64,000 nucleotides of DNA from Tritrichomonas musculus (lineage: Eukaryota > Parabasalia > Tritrichomonadida > Tritrichomonadidae): NCBI GenBank assembly GCA_039105265.1, contig JAPFFF010000024.1, forward strand, positions 62,001-126,000, in the 5' to 3' direction. Of the stretch, positions 47,453 through 58,265 are shown in pieces. A program made the translations under genes and the position numbers. Within the stretch, counting starts at the first letter, position 1. The number at the start of each line of letters is the position of its first letter. The notes beneath the pieces were generated by a model. That model was not told the origin of the DNA, made no database searches, and saw only the letters and a list, made by a program, of their open reading frames with translations.

Positions 47453-48097
47453 TTATAAATCTTTATTAATGCTAGTTGTTATATATTCTTCTGTTTTTGA
47501 ATCTCCATTGGCTTGACAACTAACACAATATGATTTCAGTAGTATTGGTTTCATTTGTTTTTGTAGAATTGTCACAAAAGTTTTAACATATGAGGCAAAA
47601 GGATTATAGGGACGATTTTTAGGATTTGTATCAGTTGAAGATCTTATCAAATCCTTTAGAAACAAGTTTTCAGAACCTTGCAAGTTAGCATCAATCAAAT
47701 TTCTATCAAATGGTTCTTCTTCATTTAAGATTTGTTTTGTTAAAATTTCATACATTAATACTCCAAAAGCATAGCTATCGTATATTGATATTAATTTTTC
47801 ATTGAAAGTAATTTCACTTTGGTCTTCATTCATCATTTCAGGTGGGCAAATAAGAGTTGGTATTTTACCTGATTCACCATAAAGTTCTAGCCAAAGTCTA
47901 TGAATTCCATATCTAGTTAGAATTGGTATATCTAATATAGGATCGATGAGAAAATTATCAATTGTCAAACGTAAATGGCCTTCAATATCCAATGCTTGAG
48001 CGTTTTTTAATGCTTGAGCAATCAAGCCCAAATTTCGTATGCAAGTTGGTCTAGATAAGCTTTTATTGTAAAATGAATAAAAAATTTTATTTAACAT
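47453..48097 (-). pseudogene. Pseudokinase fragment, copied from the kinase-GTPase fusion gene
   Basis: The segment 47461-48066 matches 57764-58468 at high identity, without the 97-bp MITE present there. It encodes CIRNLGLIAQALKNAQALDI, the catalytic-loop remnant IEGHLRLTIDNFLIDP, and the C-lobe DSYAFGVLMYEILTKQ and TDTNPKNRPYNPF. The N-lobe and the GTPase part are absent. The ends (MLNKIFYSFYNK and KDL) are non-homologous flank codons. It lies head to head with the 1591-aa kinase gene, only ~70 bp apart. The segment looks like a duplicated insertion and is probably not a working gene, though an ATG at 48097 opens the frame. Confidence 0.7.
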
Positions 48098-48167
48098 GTC
48101 ATTGTAAACCAAAGAAATTTTGAATTAAAATTATAAAATTTTAAAATTTTAAAGTGTTAACAGCATT

Positions 48168-51100
48168 ATGATTGATAATATCCTAAAAATACCTCATTTA
48201 ATAAAAAATGATAAAATCGGTTTCCGCAAACAATGTTTTAACGAAATTTTTCAAGATTATTCATTTTTTGCTATCACTCAAAATATATCTCTTAAAGAAG
48301 AAGAAAACCAAAAAATTATTCAAAACATTAAGGAATCAAAAGTAATCATATTTTCGCAAGACGAACGTCTAAACGAAGGAACGGCAAATAAATATCTGAT
48401 TCTTGGCTTTGAAAAAACATTAATCATTCTCGATCAGTCAACGACATCAATATCTTTCATTAATAAACTTGTTTCAATCAATTCTAAAATGTCAGTTTGT
48501 TTTTTATCCGATACAAAAAATATTGTAAAAGAAAAGATTGAAATTTGCAATCAAGAAATTGAAAGTGACGAAATATTTCAAGATGAAATCAAAAACTTTT
48601 ACAACGATTGTCAAATTATATCAAAGAAAGCTATGGGCGAAGCTTATTCAATCATATATCCATGCATATTAGGTTATTTGATCAAAAAAAGCTATTTTCA
48701 AACTCAAAAATATCGAATTGAAAAATTCATTCTTGGCATTGAGAACGATCACAAACCAGAAACAATAAGTGAAAATGAATATGTTGAATTGCGAAATGTT
48801 GGAATAGGAAGCCTTTTTATTTGTGAGTTAATTTATCATATAAAAAAAGGAGAAATATATGTGATTAAAAGGCCAAGATCTCATGATCCAGAAAACGCCA
48901 AATTGATTAAAAGGGAAGCAGAGAATTACTCAAGAATCAGTCATCCGCTTTTACCAAAATTTATTGGAAGAGTCAAAGACAAAGATTACCTTGTGATTGA
49001 GTTTATAAATGGAAAAACATTAAGTAAAATCAATGAATTTGAACTTTCAATTGATGATCTAACAACAATCATTTTCGAATTGTTAATGGTTTTTGAATAC
49101 ATTCACGGCCAGGGATTGATTTATCGAGATATTAAGCCAAATAATATTATGATTGATGAACACAAGACTGTTGTTTTGATAGACTTTGATCGATTAATAG
49201 ATTCACGAAATGAGAATAACAATGTCGATCAGACATTAGATTTGAATACAGATGAATACATGGCGCCAGAAATTTTTTATGGACAAGTAACGAAATATTC
49301 ATTTAAGAGCGATATTTATTCACTTGGTAAAGTTGTTGAATACTTGGTAGATCAAGTAAAAAGAGGCTATGATTCTAAAAAAGCAAAAGATCAATCAGAT
49401 TTTTTTTCAGGTATTAAACTAATATTCAACAAATGTCTTGACAAAACAGTAGAAAATCGTCCTTCTATTTTAGACATAATAAATGATTATGTAGCCAAAT
49501 ACCAAAAAAAAATTTTAATGAAAAGTTTTTTTTATTTTGCACAAATAAATGTCGTATTCACAAAGTATAAAATAAACCAACCTGTAGTGAAACATGTTCT
49601 GGATGTCATTTATTTTAAAGGTCTATATGTTCGGCAAAATATCAACCAATCAATTCATTATTATTCCCTTGCTGCAAATCAAAATCATCCACAAGCACAA
49701 TTCAATCTCGGATTCATTTATAATAAAGGTGAATATGTCAAACGTGATATCAACAAAGCAATTCATTATTTTTCACTTGCTGCAAATCAAAATTTCCCAC
49801 GAGCACAATTCAATCTTGGTCTCATTTATTATAAAGGTGAATATGTCAAACGTGATATCAACAAAGCAATTCATTATTATTCTCTTGCTGCAAATCAAAA
49901 TTTCCCACAAGCACAATTTAATCTCGGATTCATTTATTATGAAGGTGAATATGTCAAACGTGATATCAACAAAGCAATTCATTATTATTCACTTGCTGCA
50001 AATCAAAATTATCCACAAGCACAATTCAATCTTGGTCTCATTTATTATAAAGGTGAATATGTCAAACGTGATATCAACAAAGCAATTCATTATTTTTCAC
50101 TTGCTGCAAATCAAAATTTCCCACAAGCACAATTTAATCTCGGATTCATTTATTATGAAGGTGAATATGTCAAACGTGATATCGACAAAGCAATTCATTA
50201 TTATTCTCTTGCTGCAAATCAAAATTATCCACAAGCACAATTTAATCTCGGATTCATTTATGATAAAGGTGAATATGTCAAACGTGATATCGACAAAGCA
50301 ATTCATTATTTTTCACTTGCTGCAAATCAATTTCATCCACAAGCACAATTCAATCTCGGTCTCATTTATTATAAAGGTGAATATGTCAAACGTGATATCG
50401 ACAAAGCAATTCATTATTATTCACTTGCTGCAAATCAAAATTTTCCACAAGCACAATTCTATCTTGGTCTCATTTATTATAAAGGTGAATATGTCAAACG
50501 TGATATCAACAAAGCAATTCATTATTTTTCACTTGCTGCAAATCAAAATAATCTAGATGCACAATTCAATCTTGGCGTCATTTATGATGAGGGAGAATAT
50601 GTCAAACGTGATATCAACAAAGCAATTCATTATTATTCACTTGCTGCAAATCAAAATGATCATCGAGCACAATTCAATCTCGGTCTCATTTATTATGAAG
50701 GTGAATATGTCAAACGTGATATCGACAAAGCAATTCATTATTTTTCACTTGCTGCAAATCAAAATGATCCACTAGCACAATTCAATCTCGGTCTCATTTA
50801 TTATGAAGGTGAATATGTCAAACGTGATATCAACAAAGCAATTCATTATTATTCACTTGCTGCAAATCAAAATTATCCAGATGCACAATTCAATCTTGGT
50901 CTCATTTATTATAAAGGTGAATATGTCAAACGTGATATCAACAAAGCAATTCATTATTTTTCACTTGCTGCAAATCAAAATTTTCCACAAGCACAATTCA
51001 ATCTCGGATTCATTTATTATGAAGGTGAATATGTCAAACGTGATATCAACAAAGCAATTCATTATTTTTCACTTGCTGCAAATCAAAATTTTCCACAAGC

Positions 51101-52943
51101 GCAATTCAATCTTAGTCTCATTTATTATAAAGGTGAATATATCAAACGTGATATCAACAAAGCAATTCATTATTATTCACTTGCTGCAAATCAAAATCAT
51201 CCACAAGCACAATTCAATCTTGGTCTCATTTATTATAAAGGTGAATATGTCAAACGTGATATCGACAAAGCAATTCATTATTATTCTCTTGCTGCAAATC
51301 AAAATTATCCACAAGCACAATTCAATCTTGGTCTCATTTATTATGAAGGAGAATATGTCAAACGTGATATCGACAAAGCAATTCATTATTATTCACTTGC
51401 TGCAAATCAAAATGATCATCGAGCACAATTCAATCTCGGTCTCATTTATTATTTAGGTGAATATATCAAACGTGATATCAACAAAGCAATTCATTATTAT
51501 TTACTTGCTGCAAATCAAAATGATCATCGAGCACAATTCAATCTTGGTCTCATTTATTATTTAGGTGAATATATCAAACGTGATATCAACAAAGCAATTC
51601 ATTATTATTCACTTGCTGCAAATCAAAATTATCCACAAGCACAATTCAATCTTAGTCTCATTTATTATAAAGGTGAATATGTCAAACGTGATATCGACAA
51701 AGCAATTCATTATTATTCACTTGCTGCAAATCAAAATTATCCACAAGCACAATTCAATCTTAGTCTCATTTATTATAAAGGTGAATATGTCAAACGTGAT
51801 ATCGACAAAGCAATTCATTATTATTCACTTGCTGCAAATCAAAATTATCCACAAGCACAATTCAATCTTAGTCTCATTTATTATAAAGGTGAATATATCA
51901 AACGTGATATCGACAAAGCAATTCATTATTATTCACTTGCTGCAAATCAAAATCATCCAGATGCACAATTCAATCTCGGATTCATTTATGATAAAGGTGA
52001 ATATGTCAAACGTGATATCAACAAAGCAATTCATTATTATTCACTTGCTGCAAATCAAAATCATCCACAAGCACAATTCATTCTTGGCTCTATTTATTAT
52101 AAAGGTGAATATGTCAAACGTGATATCGACAAAGCAATTCATTATTATTCACTTGCTGCAAATCAAAATTTTCCACAAGCACAATTATTTCTCGGCTTAT
52201 TTTATTATACTTGCCGGAATTCTTTTCAAAATATCAAAAGAGGCACTTACTACATAATGCTGGCATCGAAAAATGGCAATCGAAATGCAAATTTTATTCA
52301 TGGATTTTTGCTTCATGAAGGAAAGAATGTCAAGAGAGACATTGAAGAAGCGATTCATTATTATAAAGAAGCATCATCATTCAACATTAATTATGCCAAA
52401 AACAATCTCGGAATCATCTACAAGCATGGATTTGGTGACAAAATCAAAAAGAGAGTAGGTGATGCAATTGTATATTTTGAAGAAGCAATTCGCCAAAAAA
52501 ATGATTACTTGTCAATGTACAACTTGGCACATCTTTATATTTATGACGAAACAGTCAATGGAGACATCAATAAATCAATTGAATTACTAATTAAATCATC
52601 TGATCAATTTTCATATTCAATGATCTTATTATGCATATTAATAGTAAAACAATTGGGATTTGATATTGACTTAATCAAAGAAAACATTGAAGAACGATCT
52701 GGAGAACAGAAAAATTTGTCAATTCGAGTAATACAAAAAATTTTTGACTTGAATTTATTTGATAAATTAAGTTTTGAAACAATGTATGAATCATATAGAA
52801 ATAAAGACTTTTTATATGATGCTCTTCGGAAAATCATTGAATCATCGGATTTACTAAAACCAAAACCAAAAGATGTTCCTAAATATCCAAATGCAAAAGA
52901 TATTACATCATTATTTTATGAAGGATTTGGGCAAGAATTATAA
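48168..52943 (+). CDS. Protein kinase with Sel1-like repeat array (1591 aa)
   Basis: Residues 1-200 are a unique N-terminal domain with a helical bundle look. Residues ~205-450 are a Ser/Thr-type kinase: NVGIGSLFICE as glycine loop, VIKRPRS (Lys234), Glu250 in RREAENYSRI-like context, YRDIKPNN (Asp321, Lys323, Asn326), DFDR (Asp339) and MAPE. So the His of HRD is Tyr and the Gly of DFG is Asp, but the catalytic and metal-binding Asp are kept; activity is plausible. Then come about 23 nearly identical Sel1/TPR-like units of 36 residues plus degenerate units at each end, forming a long solenoid for protein binding. A unique C-terminal ~250 residues ends the protein at EGFGQEL. Kinase-Sel1 proteins are frequent in trichomonads; the ligand is unknown. 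Intact, single exon. Confidence 0.9.
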   Translation: MIDNILKIPHLIKNDKIGFRKQCFNEIFQDYSFFAITQNISLKEEENQKIIQNIKESKVIIFSQDERLNEGTANKYLILGFEKTLIILDQSTTSISFINKLVSINSKMSVCFLSDTKNIVKEKIEICNQEIESDEIFQDEIKNFYNDCQIISKKAMGEAYSIIYPCILGYLIKKSYFQTQKYRIEKFILGIENDHKPETISENEYVELRNVGIGSLFICELIYHIKKGEIYVIKRPRSHDPENAKLIKREAENYSRISHPLLPKFIGRVKDKDYLVIEFINGKTLSKINEFELSIDDLTTIIFELLMVFEYIHGQGLIYRDIKPNNIMIDEHKTVVLIDFDRLIDSRNENNNVDQTLDLNTDEYMAPEIFYGQVTKYSFKSDIYSLGKVVEYLVDQVKRGYDSKKAKDQSDFFSGIKLIFNKCLDKTVENRPSILDIINDYVAKYQKKILMKSFFYFAQINVVFTKYKINQPVVKHVLDVIYFKGLYVRQNINQSIHYYSLAANQNHPQAQFNLGFIYNKGEYVKRDINKAIHYFSLAANQNFPRAQFNLGLIYYKGEYVKRDINKAIHYYSLAANQNFPQAQFNLGFIYYEGEYVKRDINKAIHYYSLAANQNYPQAQFNLGLIYYKGEYVKRDINKAIHYFSLAANQNFPQAQFNLGFIYYEGEYVKRDIDKAIHYYSLAANQNYPQAQFNLGFIYDKGEYVKRDIDKAIHYFSLAANQFHPQAQFNLGLIYYKGEYVKRDIDKAIHYYSLAANQNFPQAQFYLGLIYYKGEYVKRDINKAIHYFSLAANQNNLDAQFNLGVIYDEGEYVKRDINKAIHYYSLAANQNDHRAQFNLGLIYYEGEYVKRDIDKAIHYFSLAANQNDPLAQFNLGLIYYEGEYVKRDINKAIHYYSLAANQNYPDAQFNLGLIYYKGEYVKRDINKAIHYFSLAANQNFPQAQFNLGFIYYEGEYVKRDINKAIHYFSLAANQNFPQAQFNLSLIYYKGEYIKRDINKAIHYYSLAANQNHPQAQFNLGLIYYKGEYVKRDIDKAIHYYSLAANQNYPQAQFNLGLIYYEGEYVKRDIDKAIHYYSLAANQNDHRAQFNLGLIYYLGEYIKRDINKAIHYYLLAANQNDHRAQFNLGLIYYLGEYIKRDINKAIHYYSLAANQNYPQAQFNLSLIYYKGEYVKRDIDKAIHYYSLAANQNYPQAQFNLSLIYYKGEYVKRDIDKAIHYYSLAANQNYPQAQFNLSLIYYKGEYIKRDIDKAIHYYSLAANQNHPDAQFNLGFIYDKGEYVKRDINKAIHYYSLAANQNHPQAQFILGSIYYKGEYVKRDIDKAIHYYSLAANQNFPQAQLFLGLFYYTCRNSFQNIKRGTYYIMLASKNGNRNANFIHGFLLHEGKNVKRDIEEAIHYYKEASSFNINYAKNNLGIIYKHGFGDKIKKRVGDAIVYFEEAIRQKNDYLSMYNLAHLYIYDETVNGDINKSIELLIKSSDQFSYSMILLCILIVKQLGFDIDLIKENIEERSGEQKNLSIRVIQKIFDLNLFDKLSFETMYESYRNKDFLYDALRKIIESSDLLKPKPKDVPKYPNAKDITSLFYEGFGQEL
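49640..52190 (+). repeat. 108-bp tandem repeat array (Sel1 coding)
   Basis: About 23 units of exactly 108 bp in register. The part GTCAAACGTGATATCAACAA is almost unchanged in every unit, while the triplets before QAQFNL (Tyr/Phe/His/Asp-Pro) vary. Neighbouring blocks of units repeat as higher-order sets, showing recent expansion and conversion. The fixed unit length makes long stop-free frames in all other frames, which are not genes. Confidence 0.95.
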
Positions 52944-54140
52944 CATTATTTTAAATTTAATCATAAAAATTCCCAATTAAAACATATTAATTATAGATCT
53001 TATTTTTTTCCTAGCCAATAAATTATCAGAGCCTTGTGAGTTAACTTTCAATCAGATTTCTATCGAAAGGTTCTGGTTCATTTAAAACTTTTTTTGATGA
53101 AAGTTCATGCATTAATATTCCAAAAGAATATTTATCATTACATATTGTAATTGGTAAAACTAGTACCTTGTTCAATGAACTATTCCCTACATTCAAAAAA
53201 GTTTTATTTATGTTTTTTCATATTAGTTGAGTATTTTTTGAGTATTTTTTGAAGTATTTTATAAATGATTATTTTCGTTTTTATTTTTAAAAAAAAAAAA
53301 AAAAAAAAAAATATACTCAAAAAATACACAACCAAAAGTTCACTAGCCAAAGAGAAAAATGAAAACCCAATATATAGTAAAAAGAGAAATAAAATGAGAT
53401 ATGACAAAAAAAATACACGCAGACTAAAAACGATCATGTAATTAGAATAAAAGAAATGAAAAAAACTGAAGGCGAAATTGATAAAATTGTGCAAAAATTT
53501 AGATCTGTGAACTTTTCCTTTTGAAGAAAAGATGCCATATTCTTTGGCAATGGATATTTTGCAAGTTTCATTTTAATTAACTCTTCTTTCGCTTTATCTC
53601 TCCCAATAGGTCCACAAATAACAAACTGATTAAAGCAAGAAACAAAATCTTGTTTGATTTACTGATCACAAATTATTAGCGTGGTAAAGTAGGCTAGTTC
53701 GTTTTCCATACTTATATAAAATGAAGTGAATTGTGTATATCTATATAAAAGAAGTTAATAGCCCCACAAAGTGATATCATTTTATGAAAAATATTCAATA
53801 GATTGAATTATGAAAATATTAAATGGCGGCACCATGTTGAATACAAACAGTTTTTTGCGGCAGTTATAAAAACTAAGCTCTATAAAATAAAAAACAATAA
53901 ATTATAAGTGCAAATTAGAATGTTTAGACGATTTTTCTCAATATCATAACGGACATGAGGATTCATCACAGATGATCGTTTAAGTGTAAAAGAAAAAACA
54001 GTAAGAAAAAACAAGAAAGGAGTAAAAAATAATAAAAAAAAAAAAATAAAATTATTCAAATTATTGTTCAAAATTATTCAATGAATGAGGAATTTCCAGG
54101 TAAAGATTAATAATTATATGGAATAAAGCATTAAAGACAA
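52944..54140. other. Gene-poor stretch with two short remnants
   Basis: 53010-53150 (minus) reads DKYSFGILMHELSSKKVLNE and on, a kinase C-lobe remnant. 53510-53690 (minus) reads QDFVSCFNQFVICGPIGRDK and KMKLAKYPLPKNMASFLQ, the tail or middle of an unrecognised gene with a stop. A 22-A run is at 53289-53310. Nothing else supported. Confidence 0.4.
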
Positions 54141-54149
54141 TCGAAAAAT

Positions 54150-54410
54150 TCATAGATTAATAATAAAAGTGAAAAAAAGTTGTCATGAAAATTATTTCGT
54201 GACGCATTTCATTGTATGAGAAATATTTATGAATGAATGTAAACATAAAAACAATATAACAACATATAGGAATCAAAAAACTCACAAATTAATAATAAAA
54301 GTAAAATAAAGTTGTCATGAAAATTATTTCGTGACACATTTCATTGTGTGAGAAATATTTATGCATGAATATAAACATAAAAACAATATAACAACAAAAA
54401 GAAATCGAAA
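54150..54410. repeat. Tandem duplication, 132-bp period
   Basis: GTTGTCATGAAAATTATTTC begins at 54179 and again at 54311. The two units agree over most of their length, with a few substitutions. Confidence 0.8.
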
Positions 54411-55156
54411 AATAAATAAATTGATTAAAACTTTACAGATCTAATAATAAAAATTCTGATAAATAAATTTATAAATCATATTTTATGATGATTCTTTATT
54501 TTTTTACATTATTTTTATTTAAATAATTACTTCATTTAAGAAGGTTTTTTATTATTTTTTTTGTTATATACTTTTAGTAAAAATTTTTTTTTTCGTTCAA
54601 GGTAAATTTTTAAGGTATTTGACCTAAACTTTTTCCGAAAGAGCTCCTTTGAAATTAATATTCTATGAGCTTATTCAATATTGAAAAGGAAAAAAAAATC
54701 ATGTCAGTATACCCTTAAAATAAATTTTCTTTTGTTTTCTTTTTGATATATCAAGTTTATAAATATATTGTTTAAATTAAATGATTTTTAACTAAAACCT
54801 ATCATGTATCAATCAAACATATTTTATGTCTTTTGGTATTTCAAAAATGTCTTGTTTTCCTCTTCAAAAAAAGTAAGTTTATTTAAAAAATGTCTTATTT
54901 TCTCATTAATATTAATAATTTTAAAATTTTTATTTTGAGTTTGAAACAAGACATTTTTTGATTCAAATTTATATGTTCATTCAAATTGTTAAGAATGTAT
55001 ATATCATTGATTGTTAGATGTAAAGTGGATGTTAAAATGCAAGAAATAAGCATATATAGGTTTAATATATGCAATAATGACGCGATATTTAAAGTAACAT
55101 CAATTTCTATTTAGTTCTTAAGAAAAGTTCTTTTTTTAGAAAAAGCAATTCAATAG
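54411..55156. other. AT-rich gene-free stretch
   Basis: About 745 bp. It contains the dispersed core TTCTATGAGCTTATTCAA at 54661-54678, preceded by CCTAAACTTTTTCCGAAA at about 54622. No gene seen. Confidence 0.5.
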
Positions 55157-55927
55157 AGGGTTTTCCAAAAAAAAAAAGCTTGTTCAAAACTAATCTTTTT
55201 TCCGAAAACTCGATGATAATAGGAAATTCTTTTTTTTCCAAAAATTGGTCTGTTTTCCGAAATTTTTATTTTTTGCCTATCTCGAACTTTTATGCTAAAA
55301 AAATGGGATTTTAACGAAAAATGAGATTTTTTATGCAAAAAAAATTATTTTATTAGTAAAAAAAAGTATAAGTGGTAAATAAATTTATGACATTACAATA
55401 AAACAAAAACTAGCTATAAATGAGATACCAAAAATACAATCAATAATTATGATAATGTTATATCAACTATATTCTGCAATTTATGCTTATAAATATTTAT
55501 ATCGTATAGAAAGGCAGAAACTAATCTACATGTTTAGCTGATTCCCATCTTTTATAATTTAATTTAATTTTTGATGAGGTTTGAATTTGTTAACTTTATA
55601 AAAATTTTTGTAGAGATTCGTGGGTATACATTATTTTTTGATTATTATTCAATATATATTGAATAATTATATAACAACACAATCATATATAAACAATAGA
55701 AACAAATATACATAGTAGATAAATAAAATAACATTTTTTAAAAAAAAGCATGAGTAGCTACTCATGCTTTTATGAAAAAAAAAAATTCTCATAAAAATTG
55801 GATTTTCCGAAAAAAAACATTTTCCGAAAACCAGCCTGTTTTTGGAAAAAAAAGAATTTCTTATTATTGTTGAGTTTTCGGAAAAAAGGTTATTTTTGAG
55901 CAAGCTTTTTTTTTTTGGAAAACCCTC
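55157..55927. mobile_element. Long-TIR (foldback-like) non-coding element, 771 bp
   Basis: Inverted arms of about 115 bp begin GAGGGTTTTCCAAAAAAAAA on the left and end with its complement at 55927. The arms agree at roughly 85 per cent. TA lies on each side (55155-55156, 55928-55929), fitting a Tc1/mariner-type target. The middle carries a 28-bp perfect palindrome. The short ORFs inside (A/T-driven Phe/Lys-rich) are not credible genes, so it is a large MITE needing a transposase from elsewhere. Confidence 0.85.
55744..55771. repeat. 28-bp perfect palindrome
   Basis: Centre GCATGAGTAGCTACTCATGC with AAAA/TTTT arms, inside the long-TIR element. It could extrude as a cruciform or bind a dimeric protein. 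Confidence 0.9.
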
Positions 55928-55970
55928 TAATAAAAAAAAAAAAATTATCAAAAATACTTTTTATTTAAAT

Positions 55971-58265
55971 TTAAATTAAAAGGCATATTCCTTCTTTTTG
56001 GATTTCAACAGTTTGAGTTTCCACTATTTCTTTACCGCTTGGACAAGTCCATATTAACTTTGTTTTCTGAGAAACATAATTCTTATTTCCCGGAATGCTT
56101 CTTTTTGGGCCATGTCTCAATTCAGGAGTTCTTTGTTTTGCCAAAATGCCGTCAGTCCAATCAAAAATGAATTTGATTTTATTAAAGAATGGTTCTTTAA
56201 GTGATTCAATATGTTCTTTCATCCAATTTTTGATTTCAATATCATCAACATTTTTAACTAAAGGATCATTTGCAATTTCTGTTTCTAGTTTTTCATATTT
56301 TCTCTGTTTAAACTCATTATTTTTGAAATTCTTTTGATAATAATCCCATCCATTTGCAGAAAGGATTTTGTGCTCAATATTATGAGTGATATCTGACATG
56401 ATTTTCATAATAATAACTGTTATTTGAGCCTTTAGATTTCCAACATTTTTCTTTTGGATGTTTTCTTTAATGACTTCATCAATCGCGCTCCTTCCTTCTA
56501 ATAAATTGTTTTCTTTGAATCCAAAAACATTTCTTGTTCGAGTAAATTCATCATGGTCTATTAATTCAAAGTATTTGTCCTGGAACTTTTTCATCCAATC
56601 AGCTGTTCTGGATTCAATTTGATTTGTGTTCAACAGTGTTATTGTATTAAAATCATTGTTAATTTCATTTGTCATAAACTCAACTGCTGAATCTTTTGCC
56701 TCTTTGAATCTTTCTTGAAGTAAAGTCTTATATGCTTTCTCTTGTTCTTCACGAATTTTGGATGCTTCATCTTCTTCAGATTCCATTTGATTTGCTTCAG
56801 AAAGAACTTTGAAAAGTTCAATTGCTCCATTTTTATTTGTAATATGTGTTGTCGAATGAAGATGGCTAATTTCATTCAATATTTTTCGAGCCATTACTAT
56901 GAAAGATTTATCAAATAATGGAATTTCTCCATTTGGAAGATCCTTTTGGTAATGTGTTTCAAAGAGCGACAAAGGTGAAAATATAGTTGTAATTCCATTT
57001 TCCCCAAAATTGTGATTAAACTTTTCTTTAAATTTCATAGCAGTATCTTCAAATTGTTTTTTATTGAATGGATCATTAAATTCATATTCTCTCTCAAGAA
57101 ATTTGAATTTATCGACATTTCTAATCAATATCATTAAACTTAGCATATTTAAATCATGCGGGTCAGCAAATTTTGTGATTGATAAATTATCGATAGCAAA
57201 ATCTCTTGATGATCTGCCTTGAGCTTTATCGCATAGAAGTAATAAATTTGTTGATAAAGCTAAATATGGCCTGATTAAATCTTTATAAAGTTTCAAATTT
57301 GTTTCATTATCAAAGCCATTTACATCTCCATCATAACCTTCAGCATCAACTAAAAAAACATATGGATCTTCTTTGATGATTTCTTCATTCGTTAATGCTG
57401 GGAAATCTTTATCAAAATTTTTATTATTAGTTTGAATTTTCCCAAATGCATTATTAAAATGGCTTAGTTTATATGGACCATCAATTGAGACTCCACGAGT
57501 TGTTTCGTCTATGCCATCACCCAAAACATACTTTTCATTTCCTGAAAGAAGATATAGTGTCGTTGATTTACCCATTTGAAATCCTCCAAATATTGTAATA
57601 AAGATGATTCTTTTGCCAGGTTCAATATTCGATAGTTTCTTCTCAAAAGCTTCAATATTATGGAAAACTTTTTTACCAATAATGAATGATATAGCAACAG
57701 GATTCTGAAGCAATGGTCTACGTTCTGAAATTCCTTTAATAAATGGAGTTTTTTGATCAGTTGCTTTATTAATGCTAGTTGTTATATATTCTTCTGCTTT
57801 TGAATCTCCATTGGCTTGACAACTAACACAATATGATTTCAGTAGTATTGGTTTCATTTGCTTTTGTAAAATTGTTACAAAAGTTGTAACATAAGAGACA
57901 AAAGGATTATAGGGACGATTTTTAGGATTTGTATCAGTTGAAGATCTTATTAATTCCCTTAAAAACAAGTTTTCAGAACCTTGCAAGTTAGCATCAATCA
58001 AATTTCTATCAAATGGTTCTTCTTCATTTAAGATTTGCTTTGTTAAAATTTCATACATTAATACTCCAAAAGCATAGCTATCGTATATTGATATTAATTT
58101 TTCATTGAAAGTAATATCACTTTGGTTTTCATTTATCATTTCAGGTGGGCAAATAAGAGTTGGTATTTTACCTGATTCACCATAAAGCTCTAGCCAGAGT
58201 TTATGAAATCCATATCTAGTTAAAGTGCGTCCACAATTAAGAAAGTATTTTTTGAATAAGCTCAT
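55971..58265 (-). CDS. Pseudokinase C-lobe fused to GB1-type GTPase with CaaX end
   Basis: A 764-residue intact frame. Its first 15 codons (MSLFKKYFLNCGRTL) come from a MITE; then follows a pseudokinase C-lobe to about residue 140 (DSYAFGVLMYEILTKQ, NPKNRPYNPF). Residues ~195-490 are a GB1/RHD3-type large GTPase: FGGFQMGKSTT (P loop, 227-235), DETTRGVSIDG (switch I), DAEGYDGD (switch II, 307-310) and LIRNVDKF, in place of the guanine-specificity RD motif. A helical stalk follows (residues ~500-700), rich in Glu/Lys, as in guanylate-binding proteins. The protein ends CLLI, a CaaX box predicting geranylgeranylation and membrane attachment. Interferon-induced GBPs have the same GTPase-stalk-CaaX order. 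The original gene began at 58779 with the kinase N-lobe. Confidence 0.8.
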   Translation of the reverse strand: MSLFKKYFLNCGRTLTRYGFHKLWLELYGESGKIPTLICPPEMINENQSDITFNEKLISIYDSYAFGVLMYEILTKQILNEEEPFDRNLIDANLQGSENLFLRELIRSSTDTNPKNRPYNPFVSYVTTFVTILQKQMKPILLKSYCVSCQANGDSKAEEYITTSINKATDQKTPFIKGISERRPLLQNPVAISFIIGKKVFHNIEAFEKKLSNIEPGKRIIFITIFGGFQMGKSTTLYLLSGNEKYVLGDGIDETTRGVSIDGPYKLSHFNNAFGKIQTNNKNFDKDFPALTNEEIIKEDPYVFLVDAEGYDGDVNGFDNETNLKLYKDLIRPYLALSTNLLLLCDKAQGRSSRDFAIDNLSITKFADPHDLNMLSLMILIRNVDKFKFLEREYEFNDPFNKKQFEDTAMKFKEKFNHNFGENGITTIFSPLSLFETHYQKDLPNGEIPLFDKSFIVMARKILNEISHLHSTTHITNKNGAIELFKVLSEANQMESEEDEASKIREEQEKAYKTLLQERFKEAKDSAVEFMTNEINNDFNTITLLNTNQIESRTADWMKKFQDKYFELIDHDEFTRTRNVFGFKENNLLEGRSAIDEVIKENIQKKNVGNLKAQITVIIMKIMSDITHNIEHKILSANGWDYYQKNFKNNEFKQRKYEKLETEIANDPLVKNVDDIEIKNWMKEHIESLKEPFFNKIKFIFDWTDGILAKQRTPELRHGPKRSIPGNKNYVSQKTKLIWTCPSGKEIVETQTVEIQKEGICLLI

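Noticed and set aside
49594-52257. Long plus-strand ORFs in the second frame of the Sel1 array (320, 72, 217 and 230 codons, Ile/Lys-rich) and matching minus-strand ORFs
   Set aside because: A 108-bp unit is a multiple of three, so an open second frame repeats automatically. Composition is unlike a protein and the first frame gives clear Sel1 units.
53204-53494. 96-codon hydrophobic minus-strand ORF
   Set aside because: Driven by poly-A/T low complexity; no motif and no homologue-like blocks.
55150-55951. Phe/Lys-rich ORFs in the foldback-like element
   Set aside because: Arise from A- and T-runs in the inverted arms; both arms give similar nonsense peptides.
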